In this document: piece after piece, positions 1 through 11,286 of the stretch
Numbering within the stretch: the first letter of the stretch is position 1
Layout: the number at the start of each line of letters is the position of its first letter
Origin: Aplectana chamaeleonis
Lineage: Eukaryota > Nematoda > Chromadorea > Rhabditida > Cosmocercidae
Assembly: GCA_029168955.1 (NCBI GenBank)
Contig: JAPDOI010000143.1
Location: 620,001-684,000 of the forward strand
DNA: 64,000 nt
Direction: 5' to 3'
Position numbers and translations under genes: made by a program
Notes under the pieces: model-generated
What the model saw: the letters and a program-made list of their open reading frames with translations, nothing else
The model's database searches: none
Told to the model about the DNA's origin: nothing

Positions 1-145
1 ATTTTGAGCGCGAACGATGCCTTTAATGGGAGGAATCGAGAGCTCGCACAAGGCAAGTGATATACGGGTTGGGTCTACTTCACAATTGTGTGGAAATCTC
101 AGATTTCGTCCCTGAGCTTAGACTGTGCCTTTAAAGCAAAAAACA
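1..145. mobile_element. Ends of two nested TTAA-type MITEs (families C and B)
   Basis: Bases 5-24 read GAGCGCGAACGATGCCTTTAA, the right terminus of family C. Bases ~30-145 match the right end of family B (compare 28,040-28,147 and 41,300-41,410), ending GACTGTGCCTTTAA. Both elements are truncated here, the first by the window start. Confidence 0.55.
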
Positions 146-1002
146 CATCCGACGTTTGTGAAAAAAAAAACTTCCGACGTATGGCACCTGACATATCAAT
201 ACTGACGGAGAGGTGGGAAGTAAATCTTTCGAGACGTTTTAGAAGTTTTTTTTTGCGGAAGTTGATGAATCTATGGAGCTTTTCCACTCTAATTCTATAT
301 GTCAGAGAATCGCCTGCGCAAAAACATGAAGAAATGAGATAAGGTTTTTGCGCGTACGATGCCTTTAAGCATCGGCGCAAGCTTGGTGCAGGTATGTTAT
401 AACAAACGACAACCAAATTTGCGCCAACCCACTGTAAGGCACGCAAAGTATCGGTGCGATCCTTGACGACTGTATCAGACCTGATTTATCATCTGATATT
501 CCTTCTATTCTTTCACAAAATTCAACTTTACAAATAAAATAAAAATTCAGACGGTTCATCTTCGCACTGTGGCGAGCAGCTTCGACAGGATGTATAGAGG
601 CATTTCTATAATCACCGGCCCCTACGTGAGTAGAAAGTGGAACATTTAAGTTTGCAGTGGGAGAAGATAGGTCAATGAAATGGTGCCTTAAGGTATACCA
701 TACACAATAGGATATACTGAAAGAATTCTATGCGCGGACTGCGAACGGAAGCTGCAAAATCACAACACAGTCTGTGAAAACCATTCTTGCCGATTGTAAA
801 GGTTTGTTAATTGTTGCTGTTTTTTAGCACTGACACCGGCCAAAGCCGTAAGTTATTCATAATTTACTTTCCTGAAGTATGCCCCACGTGAATAGGTCCG
901 ACAAGAGGGTGACGATAATAACAAGCCAATGTTTCACCTTGATGAGAGCAATCCTAGCGGTGAACTCCGATGAACTTCCTAAGAGTCAGACTACATGGTA
1001 TA

Positions 1003-1137
1003 TTCATGGATGGCGAATACGACTATTCCCCTCCGCCTACACCAACGAGGTCCCGAAAAGGACAGAAGCGAGGACGACACGAAACTCAGCACGAGATAGG
1101 ATCCAATGGTGAAGAAAGAGTCCACGCCGTTCTCTGA
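1003..1137 (+). pseudogene. Family X conserved C-terminal coding block, copy 0
   Basis: This is a 45-codon reading block (44 residues plus TGA). It contains DYSPPPTP, then a basic run RSRKGQKRGR, then an acidic end before the stop. The same block, with exactly the same length and no frameshift, occurs in copies I (4,239-4,373) and II (8,129-8,263), and many differences between copies leave the protein similar. That pattern suggests a protein encoded by the transposon. The basic run could be a nuclear localisation or DNA-binding tail (inference). No upstream open frame is preserved, so this copy is a remnant. Confidence 0.5.
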
Positions 1138-1540
1138 AACTTCACCCGAAACCATTGCCGCAATATTATATTTTTTGTTGTTGTTTTCAAATAAATATGT
1201 TGAAAGAGCTTCTCATTTAGTTGCTAATCAACTTAAATTGAGGTGGAGCATTAGTGGATGGTAAGTTGTTCGTTGGATGTGACGGATAAGTTATGTAAAA
1301 CATTTGGACAAATATAAGACAACCAACCGTTAGTAGTTTATGACTGGTTTAAAAGTTGTGCATAAGCGGGGTGGACAAGTATAACCCCACAAATGAACAG
1401 CTATGAAACAATTTACGAACAATTGAAGTATCAGCTTGGAACGACCTTGATCCCACTAATTTACAAGCTCCAAACAAGTAACGTAAGCCATCCGTTACTT
1501 GTCCGATAGTTAGTTTTCAACTTGAGTAAAAACTTCTGAG

Positions 1541-1601
1541 TAACCGCGATCGTTATTAGTGAGTCAGCAAGCCTAAAAATAACTGATAACGGTTGCGGTT
1601 A
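1541..1601. repeat. Short imperfect palindrome between family X copies 0 and I
   Basis: The 61-bp spacer begins TAACCGCGATCGTTATTAG and ends with its near-perfect reverse complement CTGATAACGGTTGCGGTTA. The two X copies therefore abut a small palindromic target, and both junctions have TA. It may be a remnant of another small inverted-repeat element. Confidence 0.55.
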
Positions 1602-2254
1602 CTTAGAACTTTTTACTCAAGTTAAAAACTAATTTAAACGCCTCGAACAAGTATAAAACAATTTATCTAAACACGCACAACTATAGATTCACTTATTTAA
1701 TTCGAACTTAATTTGTTTGCGGTGGTTTTCCTCATGGACATCTAATGTGCGAACAAAGGGGCGACGGACAAGTATTCATCAATATATCTTGAGTACGGAC
1801 AACTATAATACTATCTTCGAACAGAGGAGAAATAAAGGAAAAATAATAACTAACGCTTGACTATGCATTGACTCGCTACACGGACTACTTAAAAACAACA
1901 TATTGCACAACTCAACTCCTACTATAGCATGAATATGCTGTGGACAACGAAGCTACTACTCAGGATTCATAAACAGATGGACTTCATTTTCATACCAACG
2001 TCTCACCTGTACGGTTGAAATACAACTCATCTGCGAATCACTTTGTGAGTTGATTCCTATTGCCGCCATCCATTTTTACATAGTTTTCCCTGACGCAGAT
2101 TTCGTCAATGCGGTATTCAACGATGCCAGAGCCAAAAAGACGTTTTCACACAACATTGCATTCGCTTTGCTGTGAAATCCGTACAAGTCCAAAACGCTAT
2201 CAGACTGGACAAAGTTTGAGTAAGCGAACCGACGGAGGTGCCGCCATCTGAATC

Positions 2255-2403
2255 ATGCCCCTAAAATGCGCCGCATACCTGCCTGTAAAAGCATTATTTC
2301 TCGGCTATTTCGCGGCGAGAATTATTTGGCGGCTATTTGTCGGCTACTATGCTTCACGCAAGCATTTTGTGGCTATTTCTCGGTCTAAATTCTCAGGGGC
2401 AGG
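2255..2403. mobile_element. Small MITE-like repeat inside family X copy I
   Basis: The ends are inverted (TGCCCCTAAAAT at the left, ATTCTCAGGGGCA at the right). The interior has several degenerate copies of a CGGCTATTTSTCGGC-type unit. The 106-aa open frame across it is not counted as a gene. Confidence 0.4.
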
Positions 2404-3221
2404 TAGGATAGATGGAATTTTCCAGTTTTTGTCCTGTGATCGGCTGGAATTGTGCAAGGAAATACACATTTTCGGCGGAATACTGGAGTCAAAAAGACGC
2501 TTTTTCACAAAATTGCAATCGCTTTACTGCGAGGAACACGGAACTTTCCTTGAAAGTTTAATTCGTCAATTTTGAAGTGAGTTGTGACAATGCGGTGCTT
2601 TGTGCGAGCAAAACGAGCCGCAAAACGCCGTTTTTGTAAGCAATCTGCTCGGTTCTTTAGTTAAAGGCAGTCGTCGCGATCAAATATGCTTGTCGTCTTT
2701 TTCCCTCTGAACCCTTTTCTGTGTCTCGAGTAGTAGGACCTAAAAGAAAAAAACGCGAAAAAACCACTGTTTTGGGCCAAATTTGAAGCCTGAACTTTCT
2801 TGTCTTTTGATGGTGGACGAGCCCACTCCACATCATCGGCATCGATGACCTCTATAATCAACAACATCAGCTAGCTTGAAATTGAATTTCAACCAATGAA
2901 CCTTCGGATTTATGTACACACTAGTCGAAAACATTGACTGGAGTGCTTTCTTTCATTGCTCAACTGCTTTTATTAGGTAAATTAGCATTTATTTCTTCCT
3001 CTGAATGTCGATGATTTTTGACTGCTTGGCATGAGACTGCGATCTTTTTCGTCGGCGCTGTGCACGTGTGCACCAATGGGCTTCTTTGGGCCTTAGAAAA
3101 TCTAATTCAAGGCCGTTTATCACCGCGCTACCTTCATAGTTTTTCAGCTGTTTTCAATCTAAGCTGATTTCTGTAGTTTTTTCGTTAACGTTTTTCATCG
3201 TGACCACTGCCTTTAAGTAGG

Positions 3222-3909
3222 ACCCTCGTAATAGTCGGCCGAAAACCGGCCGTACTGGTCCAATCCGGTCGATATGTATGAGAAACATGCAAAGCAAAAA
3301 GAAATTAAGTGATAAAAATCACCTTCAACGGATGAAAGTCGTACTCAAATGATGCCGTAAACTTCTTTTTTTCCCCACTCATGTCTCGGAAATCATCATC
3401 CATCATTGCGCCTATTCATCTGGCTATAACTGTACTCCTATTGCTTTTATTTATGTATATTTCCGTGTATATTTATGTGTATATGACGCTTGCCTTAAGT
3501 CACGTAATAAACAAAACAAAACATAAGGATCGTCTTGCGGCGCCAAAAAGCGAGAAGATTGGGCGGATCAGAGGGAAGGGCTAAGCAGCATTATTGGTTA
3601 CCGAAGTGACGCCGACCAATAACAGTGCCTAGCACTTTACTCCGATCCGCCCACCTCCCTCATTGTTTGGTTCCACAAGACCATCCAAATGATGAAAAAC
3701 GATTTGATCTGATAAAAATCGACCTCGTCTGATAAAAAAAACGTCTCGAATGATAAAACTACCTTCTTACGACCTAGTACATCCTGCAGAAGTTTGAATT
3801 TTATCAATGACAACATTTTTATCACTTCATTTTTCCCGTGTTGCGTCTTTCTTATACATATCGACCAGGTGGGCTAAGACAGCCGGCTTTGAGCCGACTA
3901 TGACGGGGG
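3222..3909. mobile_element. MITE with ~80-bp imperfect TIRs, nested in copy I
   Basis: The left end (CCCTCGTAATAGTCGGCC, then GGTCGATATGTATGAGAAA and GAAATTAAGTGATAAAAAT) is mirrored at the right end in inverted order. The interior carries repeated ATGATAAAA motifs and a small GGGCGGATC hairpin near 3,560-3,655. No coding capacity was seen. Confidence 0.55.
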
Positions 3910-4238
3910 CTTAATAGGGCATCCCAAAAACCAATGAAGCTGGACTGAAGAATCTGATTGCTATGAAAATTTGTGATAGTCCCTAATTGCGCTTTAGGAT
4001 ATGTTGTCCGCGCAAGACGCATTAGGACAGCCACTATACCGCCAGAAACGGTATAAATGTGATCCCCAACATGACTGTTGATGAATAAGTTTCCGCAAGG
4101 AATCCTGACTTCGACAGTGATTCTTTAAACTTATCGATGCATACGAACAAGGATACAAAGTGTGTAGATTCTCCCTTTGATCCGGTTAATGAATCACAAT
4201 GTGATTTCAGTTGAACCGATGCAGCACCGCAGAACGAA

Positions 4239-4373
4239 TTCATGGATGGCGAGTTCCACTATTCTGCTCCACCTACCTCAACAAAGTCCCGAAGAGGACT
4301 GAAGCGAGGACGCCACGAGATTCGGCACGAATTGGGACCTGCTGGTGAAGAAGAACTCTACACGGCTCCCTGA
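4239..4373 (+). pseudogene. Family X conserved C-terminal coding block, copy I
   Basis: This is the most diverged of the three copies of the 45-codon block, yet its length and stop position are unchanged. It has DGEFHYSAPPTS, then KSRRGLKRGRHE, then GEEELYTAP and TGA. Immediately upstream the frame continues as SQCDFS, then meets TGA, then resumes DAAPQNEF. Copy II has SDCDFSWIEAAPQDDDF at the same place, so the upstream stop is a point lesion (TGG to TGA) in this copy. Confidence 0.5.
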
Positions 4374-4771
4374 ACCTGGTCCGAATTCACTGTCGCATCG
4401 TTGTATTTTTTGTGGTTGCTTTCGAGTGAACATGTCAGATGAGCCTTCCACTAAGTTTCACATTAGTTGAAGTAGAGAATTAGTAGATGGTAAATTGACC
4501 ATTGAGTATGATGGAAAAGTTAAGTACAACATTTGGATAAATACATAACAACTAAACTATTGTAGATTATAATTAGTTTGAAAATTGTGCATGAGCGAGA
4601 TGGACAAGTTTAATAGCACATTTAAACAACTATAGAACAATTTATGAACAACTAAAGTATCAGTCTGGAACGACCTTAACCCTACTAACTTGCAAGCTCC
4701 ACACAAGTAACGTAAGCCATCCGTTAGTTGTCCAGTAGTTAGTTTTTAACTTGAGTAAAAAGTTCTGAGTA

Positions 4772-5918
4772 GCCGATAACGCTAACTTATCATGGAAAAT
4801 GCTTTGATGAATGCGGCCTCTGGAAGGATTTTGAGTGAAATCTGAAACACTTTCTAACGCTCTCAGAGGTATAAATAAGCGCCCAACCGAGAATCCGCAC
4901 AAGTCTGAAACGCTATCAGTCTGTGCAAGTTTGAAAAATGTGTTTTATGAAAAAAATATTTTCGCAAATGTCCGTAGCAAACTCCGAGTTCATATTCGAA
5001 GAGAGCGTATCCGAGTTGACCGAGAAACATTAACAGTCTCTCAAAAGCTCATACCTGACTAGCGAGGTTCACTAGTTAGATCTAGTTGAAAACCATCCGT
5101 TCTCGCAAATCAATTCAGTGAATTTCAACTGACACATCACAGCATCAAATAGCTGGTCTTCTACTAGTGGCGGGAGAATGATAGCTTCTATCTTGTAAAA
5201 TTCCAGATTTGAACCGAAACGTCCGCAGCGCTGCATCTCCCGGCAAATACTACTAGCGAGTGGGAAGCCAGTTGATGGAATGGCATTCGAATTGCGCCAA
5301 TGATCAAAAGTCCATGATTATTGCTTGAGGCCGACGAGAACAGCGGCTCCGTTCCATGTCCAACATCCAGCAATGAAGTGTCAAACGCTTGCGAGAGTGC
5401 GACAACTATCAAAGAATACAGGAGAACTGGGTGCAAATCCATGGAGTGGGCTGCAATTCAAAAACAGTGCTCACGATGAAAAACAACCGTATTCTAACTT
5501 TCGACGCTTTTGAGAAGTTCACAAAGTAGAGTACAAAAGGGGAAAGTTCCCATAAGCTTCTCAAACATTGGATAAAAAACTTCGAAAAAAAAAACCTCTT
5601 GACTATTTATCCTCTGTTTAGGAGTGTGATTTATTTCCGTTCATCGCGTGCGTCTACGCGCGTACGCTGTGTCTTCTTCTCCCCACACTTTCTCGCGGTC
5701 TCTATCCTCGCTCCGCACAAGCGCGCGAGGAAAGAGAGTGACTCTGGCTTGGAGCCAGAGGATAATTATGCCTGTTCGCGTGTATTGCTCACCGCGGACA
5801 AAACATCGAAGTACACGTTAAAAATTATTTTGCGCTTAAAAACTCTTGGGTAAGTGACTTTATTTTTAGTTTCGTGTACCCTAAAAACTTTTCGCAAATA
5901 AGAGGGTTAATGCGCATG
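4772..5918. other. Spacer between family X copies I and II
   Basis: The segment holds a candidate first exon on the minus strand (5,188-5,442), listed separately. At 5,462-5,485 is a degenerate A-family MITE start (ACAGTGCTCACGATGAAAA). Part of 4,895-4,925 (AACGCTATCAGWCTGKRCAA) recurs at 2,187-2,212. Nothing else was recognised. Confidence 0.4.
5188..5442 (-). CDS. Candidate secreted-protein first exon (84-codon ORF), unrecognised
   Basis: The ORF starts MDLHPVLLYSLIVVALSQA, a textbook signal peptide with a hydrophobic core (residues 5-16) and a plausible cleavage after SQA. The rest has two serine-rich and hydrophobic stretches and ends in QIWNFTR before TAG. The ATG lies 8 bases after TTTTTGAATTGCAG, which resembles a nematode splice or trans-splice acceptor followed by a very short leader. 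No family was recognised and no definite 5' splice donor was found, so it could be one exon, a complete small ORF, or chance. The neighbourhood is transposon-rich, and the upstream sequence partly resembles an A-family MITE terminus, which weakens the call. Confidence 0.35.
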   Translation of the reverse strand: MDLHPVLLYSLIVVALSQAFDTSLLDVGHGTEPLFSSASSNNHGLLIIGAIRMPFHQLASHSLVVFAGRCSAADVSVQIWNFTR

Positions 5919-6480
5919 CTCAGAACTTTTTACTCAAGTTGAAAACCAACTAAAACGCCTCGAACAAGTATAAAACAATATATCTAGACGTGCACAACTA
6001 TAAATTCACCTATTTAGTTCGAACTTACATTGTTTGCGGTGATTTACTTCACAGACAACTAATGTTCAAGCAAAGGGGGCGACGGACAAGTTATGTTGAA
6101 TATATTTTGAGAACGGACAAGTATGAAACTACCTTCGAACGGAGGAGGAATCACGAACAACTAACGTTGGACATTGCATCGACTCGCTACACGGACTACC
6201 TAAAATCAACATACTGCACAACTTAACTCCTACGTTGCCATGAACATGTTACGAAAAACGAAGCGTGTACACAGGAATCTCATAGACAGATGGGCTTCAT
6301 TTTGATTCCGACGTCTTACCTGCACGGTCACTCTACCGCAAGATTGTGAGTTTTGTTGCCTTATACTGTCTTGCGACTCCAGCTTTTTGTACAAAGGCAA
6401 AATGTTTAGCAACGGTGCTTAGTTTGTACCCTTAGGTACAGTTGTTACGGATCGCACTGACACTCTGCGTGAATCGGTAA

Positions 6481-7039
6481 AGGCATCGATCGCGCCGAAA
6501 ACCTATTTCCATTTTGAGGCTCAATTTCATGAATGAGCCCGGTGGACCACGTCGCTGAAGTTTTGCGCGTCAAAAGCAGACGGTTCTGAAGTTGGAGTGG
6601 TTCAAAATGACGATCCGCCACCAGTTTTCACCAACCATCTAGCACAAGGAACAGAAACGCCATCACAGGCGCAGGTGATTCTGCATTTGGAGTTTTTAAT
6701 TCGGGAAATTCTACATCCAAAGTTGCCCAATGAAGACTTCTTTATTTTAAAATAAGTTCCAGCGAACGAAAGGTAAGAGAAATTCACCCACCTAATAAGT
6801 TTAAAGCAAAAAACACATCCGACGTTTTTGTAAAAAAAAAACTTCCGACGTATGCCACTTGACATACCGAAATTGACGGAGAGGTGGGAAGTGAATATTT
6901 CGAGACGTTTAGGAATAGTTTTTTTTACGGAAGTTGATGGTTCTGTGGAGCCTTTCCACCCTAATTCTGTACGTCAGAGAATCGCCTGCACCAAAAACAT
7001 GAAAAAAAAATGAAATACGGTTTCTGCGCGTACGATGCC
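6481..7039. mobile_element. Family C MITE (AGGCATCG termini) nested in copy II
   Basis: The left end AGGCATCGATCGCGCCGAAAAC follows GTAA, and the right end is GCGCGTACGATGCCTTTGA. Bases 6,481-6,600 align with the reverse complement of 32,830-32,945, a second family C copy (shared GGCTCAATTTCATGAA and TTTGCGCGTCAAAA segments). The right half (6,800-7,039) is also present at 135-366 in copy 0. Confidence 0.55.
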
Positions 7040-7070
7040 TTTGAGCATCGGCGCAAGCTTGGTGCAGGTA

Positions 7071-7331
7071 ATGTGCTTCTATGGGCCGAATTCCGGTCCG
7101 CAATTGCGTCCCGACACGCTCTGCGGCCGCACGCGCTCGAGTCAGTCGGGTTTCCAGCCCCAAAGCCGACTCGATGTGGCTTTTTTATCCAATTTTCTGA
7201 TATTTTCCTAGTTTCCAGAATCCAAAACTTACCTAGAGTCAGTAGATCGGCGGCTGCTGACCTGGAAGCTCTTCCGACTCGGAGCGTGCGGCCGCAAAGC
7301 GTGTCGAGACGCAATTGCGGACATTGCAGAG
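7071..7331. mobile_element. GC-rich inverted-repeat MITE nested in copy II
   Basis: The left arm contains GGCCGAATTCCGGTCCGCAA and the right arm CGCAATTGCGGACATTGCAG. Inner arms mirror each other around GCGGCCGCACG / CGTGCGGCCGC. The outer left sequence matches the 176-bp TA MITE at 59,216-59,391, so it is a longer relative. Copy 0 lacks it at the equivalent place (around 396-450). Confidence 0.5.
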
Positions 7332-8128
7332 TATAGCAAAGTATCAGTGCGATTCTTGACGACTGTATCAGACCTGATTTATCCTCGCATATTCCTTCTA
7401 TTTTTTTCACATAATTCCACTTTGCAAATAACATAAACACTCAGACGGTTCATCTTCGCAGTGTAGGTGACCAGTTCCAACAGGATGTCTAGAGTATACC
7501 AGCATTTCGATAATCGCCGACTCCCACGTGAGTAGAAAGCGGAACATTTAAGTTTACAATAGGAGAAGATAGGTCGATGAAATTATGCCTTAAGGTATAC
7601 CAATGCAGGCACATGGAGCTTAGATCTATTAAAATGAGACTTGCACGGTTCTGTACTTGCACGGATTTTCAGTTGGGCGACTGCTTTATCACTAAATAGT
7701 TGTGCAAGCGCTTCAGAAAAATGGTCTAGATTTGATTTGAAGGGTTTTTGAAGCGCTGGTCACGAATCTGAGGTTGATTTGTCGATTTTCGAAAGTTTTC
7801 GGCTTAATTCGCTAAAAGCATCTCAGCAAAGAAAGATTCTGAGGACAAAAGGCTAATTTCAAGATTTCCGGATTTCTTTGATAGCTGTGTCTCAAAATCA
7901 TTCTCTGGGGGTAATTTGATGTGTTTAACACGAATCTGAGATCCGTTTGCCAAATTTATACAGAATACGGTAGACTGTTGATAAAGATGTACCCGCGAGT
8001 AACCCTGACTCCGACAGTGGTTCCCTAGACCGGTCTCTGCATGGGAACGAAGATGCCAGGTGTTATTTTTCTCTTCGAAATCAGACTGTGATTTCAGTTG
8101 GATCGAAGCAGCACCGCAGGACGACGAC

Positions 8129-8263
8129 TTCATAGATGGCGAATCCGACTATTCCCCTCCGCCTACACCAGCAAGGTCCCGAAAAGGACAGAAGCGAGGA
8201 CGACGCGAAACTCAGCACGAGATAGGATCCAATGGTGAAGAAAGAGTCTACGCCGTTCTCTGA
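8129..8263 (+). pseudogene. Family X conserved C-terminal coding block, copy II
   Basis: This is the best-preserved copy. The frame is open from 8,060 and includes SDCDFSWIEAAPQDDDF before the shared block DYSPPPTPARSRKGQKRGRR and the terminal stop. Further upstream the reading continues in another frame (DVPASNPDSDSGSLDRS), so a single-base shift separates the two parts. Residues are acidic upstream and basic in the RSRKGQKRGRR run. Function unknown; probably the tail of the element's own protein. Confidence 0.5.
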
Positions 8264-10474
8264 ACCTTCACCCAAAACCATTGCCGCAATATTATATTTT
8301 TTGTTGTCGTTTTCAAGTAAATATGTTGAAAGAGCATCTCATTTAGTTATCAATTTAAATTGAGGTGGAGCATTAGTGGATGGTAAGTTGTTCGTTGAAT
8401 GTGACGGATAAGTTATGTACTACATTTGGACAAATATAAAGCAACCAACGGTTAGTAGTTTATAACTGGTTTAAAAGTTGTGCATAAGCGGGGTGGACAA
8501 GTATAACCCCACAAATGAACAACTATGAAACAATTTACGAACAATTGAAGTATCAGCTTGAAATGACCTCAACCCTACTAATTTACAAGCTCCAAACAAG
8601 TAACGTAAGCCATCCGTTACTTGTCCGATAGTTAGTTTTTAACTTGAGTAAAATGTTCTGAGTGCTTGGATATTAGAATTTGTCGGAAGAAGGGATATTC
8701 TAAATTCGGTTACCGTTCCTTTGGTGAGACGGACACCAACTGTTCCGGGATAGAGCAGGACAACTGTTATAGGACGTAAGCGGGGTGGCCCAACTCAGAA
8801 AAATGAAAACATGTTACTTGTAATATAAAGTGTAAGATACTTGAGACATTCATGTATATTACCTTTATATCGCATGTAACCTACACTTATCTTACATGTA
8901 ACATACCCTTATATTACATGTAACATACACTTATATTTTATGTAACTTAATTAAAGCTGCAAGTTGAAGCTCGATGCTTCAAGGGTTTGAGCTGCAAGTT
9001 CCTGGCTACTGCTTCAGGTACGAATCAGCAAGCTTTAAGCTCTCTTGGACATCCCAGGAGTTTAAAGTTTGCTGCTTCATCACTGAAACAGCAAGCTTGG
9101 GTCCCACAGCTTCGTACAAGAAGCAGGAGGCTTAAGCTTGGCTTAGTCCTCGCAGACGCCTCGGTCATCGGGACTCACGCGTAAAGTAAAATGCGGGTGG
9201 TGCAGGCGAACACAACACACGCGCCTTTACGCGCAAATAAAAAAAAACAGAAAAACAGATTTTTTTTCAAAGCATGGATAAAGCCTTAAATATGCGATGA
9301 ATACGCGACAGTGCATTAACATACGTATATGACTACGACAAAAACAACTCCTTTGAATAAAAGTACTGTATTTATAGGATTGAGATTTTCACCGTAACTC
9401 TTCTCTTTACATTACGAAGCTAATTTTCCCTGTTTGCTTAGCTACCGTTCCCATCACTTCTTTCCAGCACAAAAGTTTTCTTTGGGTTTCCGGGCATAAT
9501 GCGCCAGTTTTCTGAGTTTTCAGGTCTTCGTACTGGGCCTTTTTCATTGATAACAGACGTCACATACCATTCCACTCTTCACAGCTGTTCTACTTCTGGA
9601 ACGTTAATCGTAAAAGGCGTAAAAATTGAAACATCGACTATAATTCTTTTCAATCACGATCACCCAGAGTTTTCTGTCAGATTTTCGTATGAATGTGGAC
9701 TCAATGAGAAATACCGAGCGGTGTATATATGTAATTCATAACAAGAACAATGATTTTCAGTGTTCCCTCGAGTTTACCTACTTAACATAAGCGGTCGGCG
9801 ATGTGGCAATGCAATTAGTATCACCACTTTATTTAACCTTCGCAATGTGTACCGCTCGGTACTTGGAGATTACAAGAGTGCGGTAGGCCACCGCAAAAAT
9901 AACCTGGTACTCTAAGGCACCAGACAAGTTCTCCAGGAAGTTCTAAACAAGCTCACCACGAGTCTTTTCCAGTTTTCCTCAGAACCTCGATCCGCGTTGC
10001 CATCCGTGAAATCCTTTTTTGCAACCATTTTGCTTATCTAATGTAGCCGCGTTTGGCATCCTATGTATTCAACACTTAATTGTCCAGTGTCCATTGTTGA
10101 TGGCAGGAGCAGGATGCCATCGTCTGAATCTGGCCCTCTGTTTTGGTTATTCACCAGGGAGTGCGGCAATTGCCGTTTGCCGTTCGCCGGCCACTTTTGG
10201 CGTTTGCCGTTACCGTTTGCCGAAAATTTCGCTTGAAAGAGGCAAACTTTAGGTAAGAATTCGATTTTATTTTTACTAGGTAATCAGAGGAATTCGGTCA
10301 AGTTCAAAGCTGTTTGGGAGTCTTGAAGTGTGTTCTTCAAATCATCAGATTCTTAACCCCTTAAAAATGACGAAATTGCAAAAACCCTCTCTCTGAAACA
10401 TTCTGATTACTGCAAGTTCCACGGTTACAAAGCCAAAAGGTATCAAAAGTGGAGCGTGAAAGCATCCTTCTTTA

Positions 10475-11201
10475 CTCAGGCAAACCATCGCTCCGAGCTG
10501 TACCGGAGAGCTACTCGAGCGGCGCTGCCTCTCTGCTCCGAGCGAAAATTAGCCATCTACTCGGGCCACAGCAGCCGCTCTCCGGGCCACAGCAGTATCG
10601 CTCGGAGCGATCTTCGGTCCCAACTGGCACTGCGGTCTCTGTTCGGGCGATTTTCAAAAAATTCCTAATTGTTAACTTTTCTTTACTTCCGCCTCTTCTG
10701 GAGAGGATTAAGCCTGTTAAGAGGATAAGGCACCTGTTACAGCCTGTGGGTCAGGTGGTTAATCCTGCCACAGGCCGCAACAAGGATACCATCCCAGCAT
10801 GATCCGCAATGAGGAAGCATTCCTCACCGCGGGGCATGGAGGATCCCCTCGGCCGCCAAAAATTGTCATCCTGAGAGTGATCCGAGGTCACCTCTCAAGA
10901 GTGGCCTCGAAAGGCCAACTACCCGTCTACACGAGGCGAGCCGCCTTTTATACCCGCAGGATTGGTTGTTCTTTGAAAGATAACGTGGCTCGCACGTTAT
11001 CACTCAAAGAACAGCCAATCCCGCGTCTCTCTATCTCTGGCGATGGCACTGCTGTGGCCCCGAGAGCGACCGGAGAGCGACCGAGGGGCGAACTGGCACC
11101 GGACAGGGACCGCGGTGCCAGTTGGCCCCTCGGCCGCTGTCCGGGCGATGACGTCATAATTGGGAGGAGCCGGTCCCGCTCGGAGCGATGGTTTGCCTGA
11201 G
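10475..11201. mobile_element. 727-bp TA-flanked MITE with perfect 24-bp TIRs
   Basis: It starts CTCAGGCAAACCATCGCTCC and ends with the exact inverse, GGAGCGATGGTTTGCCTGAG, with TA on both sides (10,473-10,474 and 11,202-11,203). It is GC-rich, with CGGAGCGATC/CGGAGAGCGACC sub-repeats. The 117-aa and 133-aa frames across it follow the inverted repeats and are not considered genes. Confidence 0.75.
10959..11021. repeat. Near-perfect 63-bp hairpin
   Basis: GGATTGGTTGTTCTTTGAAA pairs with TCAAAGAACAGCCAATCC around the core GATAACGTGGCTCGCACGTTATC. It lies inside the 727-bp MITE and could be a smaller nested element or a structural part of it. Confidence 0.6.
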
Positions 11202-11286
11202 TAGACGTATGAACCAGTTAAGAACTCGTGTAGCCCTTTTTCGCCAGTTCCGCACCTGCTGGACGTTACGAAACGCGCTTTAGTCT

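Larger units (their letters stand above)
1..1540 (+). mobile_element. Family X TIR transposon, copy 0 (left end not identified)
   Basis: The right terminus is clear: the last ~30 bases, ending in TTCTGAG before TA at 1541-1542, match the right TIRs of copies I to III. The stretch from about 150 to 1,540 is collinear with 6,800-8,662 of copy II. The left TIR is not seen, so the copy is cut by the window edge or by nested MITEs. A short perfect hairpin (ACAAGTAACG / CGTTACTTGT) lies about 40 bases inside the right end, as in the other copies. Family X has no name I can assign. TA targets suggest a Tc1/mariner-type mechanism, but no DDE domain was recognised. Confidence 0.6.
1602..4769 (+). mobile_element. 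Family X TIR transposon, copy I
   Basis: The left TIR starts CTTAGAACTTTTTACTCAAG. The right TIR ends CTTGAGTAAAAAGTTCTGAG. TA dinucleotides flank both ends (1600-1601 and 4770-4771). The 3.2-kb length is inflated by nested elements: a small MITE at 2,255-2,403, an A-family terminus near 3,204-3,218 and a long-TIR element at 3,222-3,909. Flanks of these nested elements (e.g. the sequence around 2,571-2,660 and 3,912-4,030) line up with continuous sequence of copy III at 14,290-14,540, which shows they are later insertions. A conserved coding block lies at 4,239-4,373. Confidence 0.75.
5919..8662 (+). mobile_element. Family X TIR transposon, copy II
   Basis: It begins CTCAGAACTTTTTACTCAAG and ends TGAGTAAAATGTTCTGAG. 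The flanking dinucleotides are TG on both sides rather than TA. Internal sequence matches copies 0 and I. Nested within it are a family C MITE (from 6,481) and a GC-rich inverted repeat (7,071-7,331). The conserved coding block is at 8,129-8,263. Confidence 0.75.

Noticed and set aside
1602..4769. Helitron interpretation of family X because of the one-sided 3' hairpin
   Set aside because: The element has ~32-bp TIRs and a demonstrated TA duplication, which Helitrons lack.
10449..11200. 117- and 133-codon frames in GC-rich DNA
   Set aside because: They run through the inverted arms of the TA MITE at 10,475-11,201; the GC bias alone keeps the frames open.
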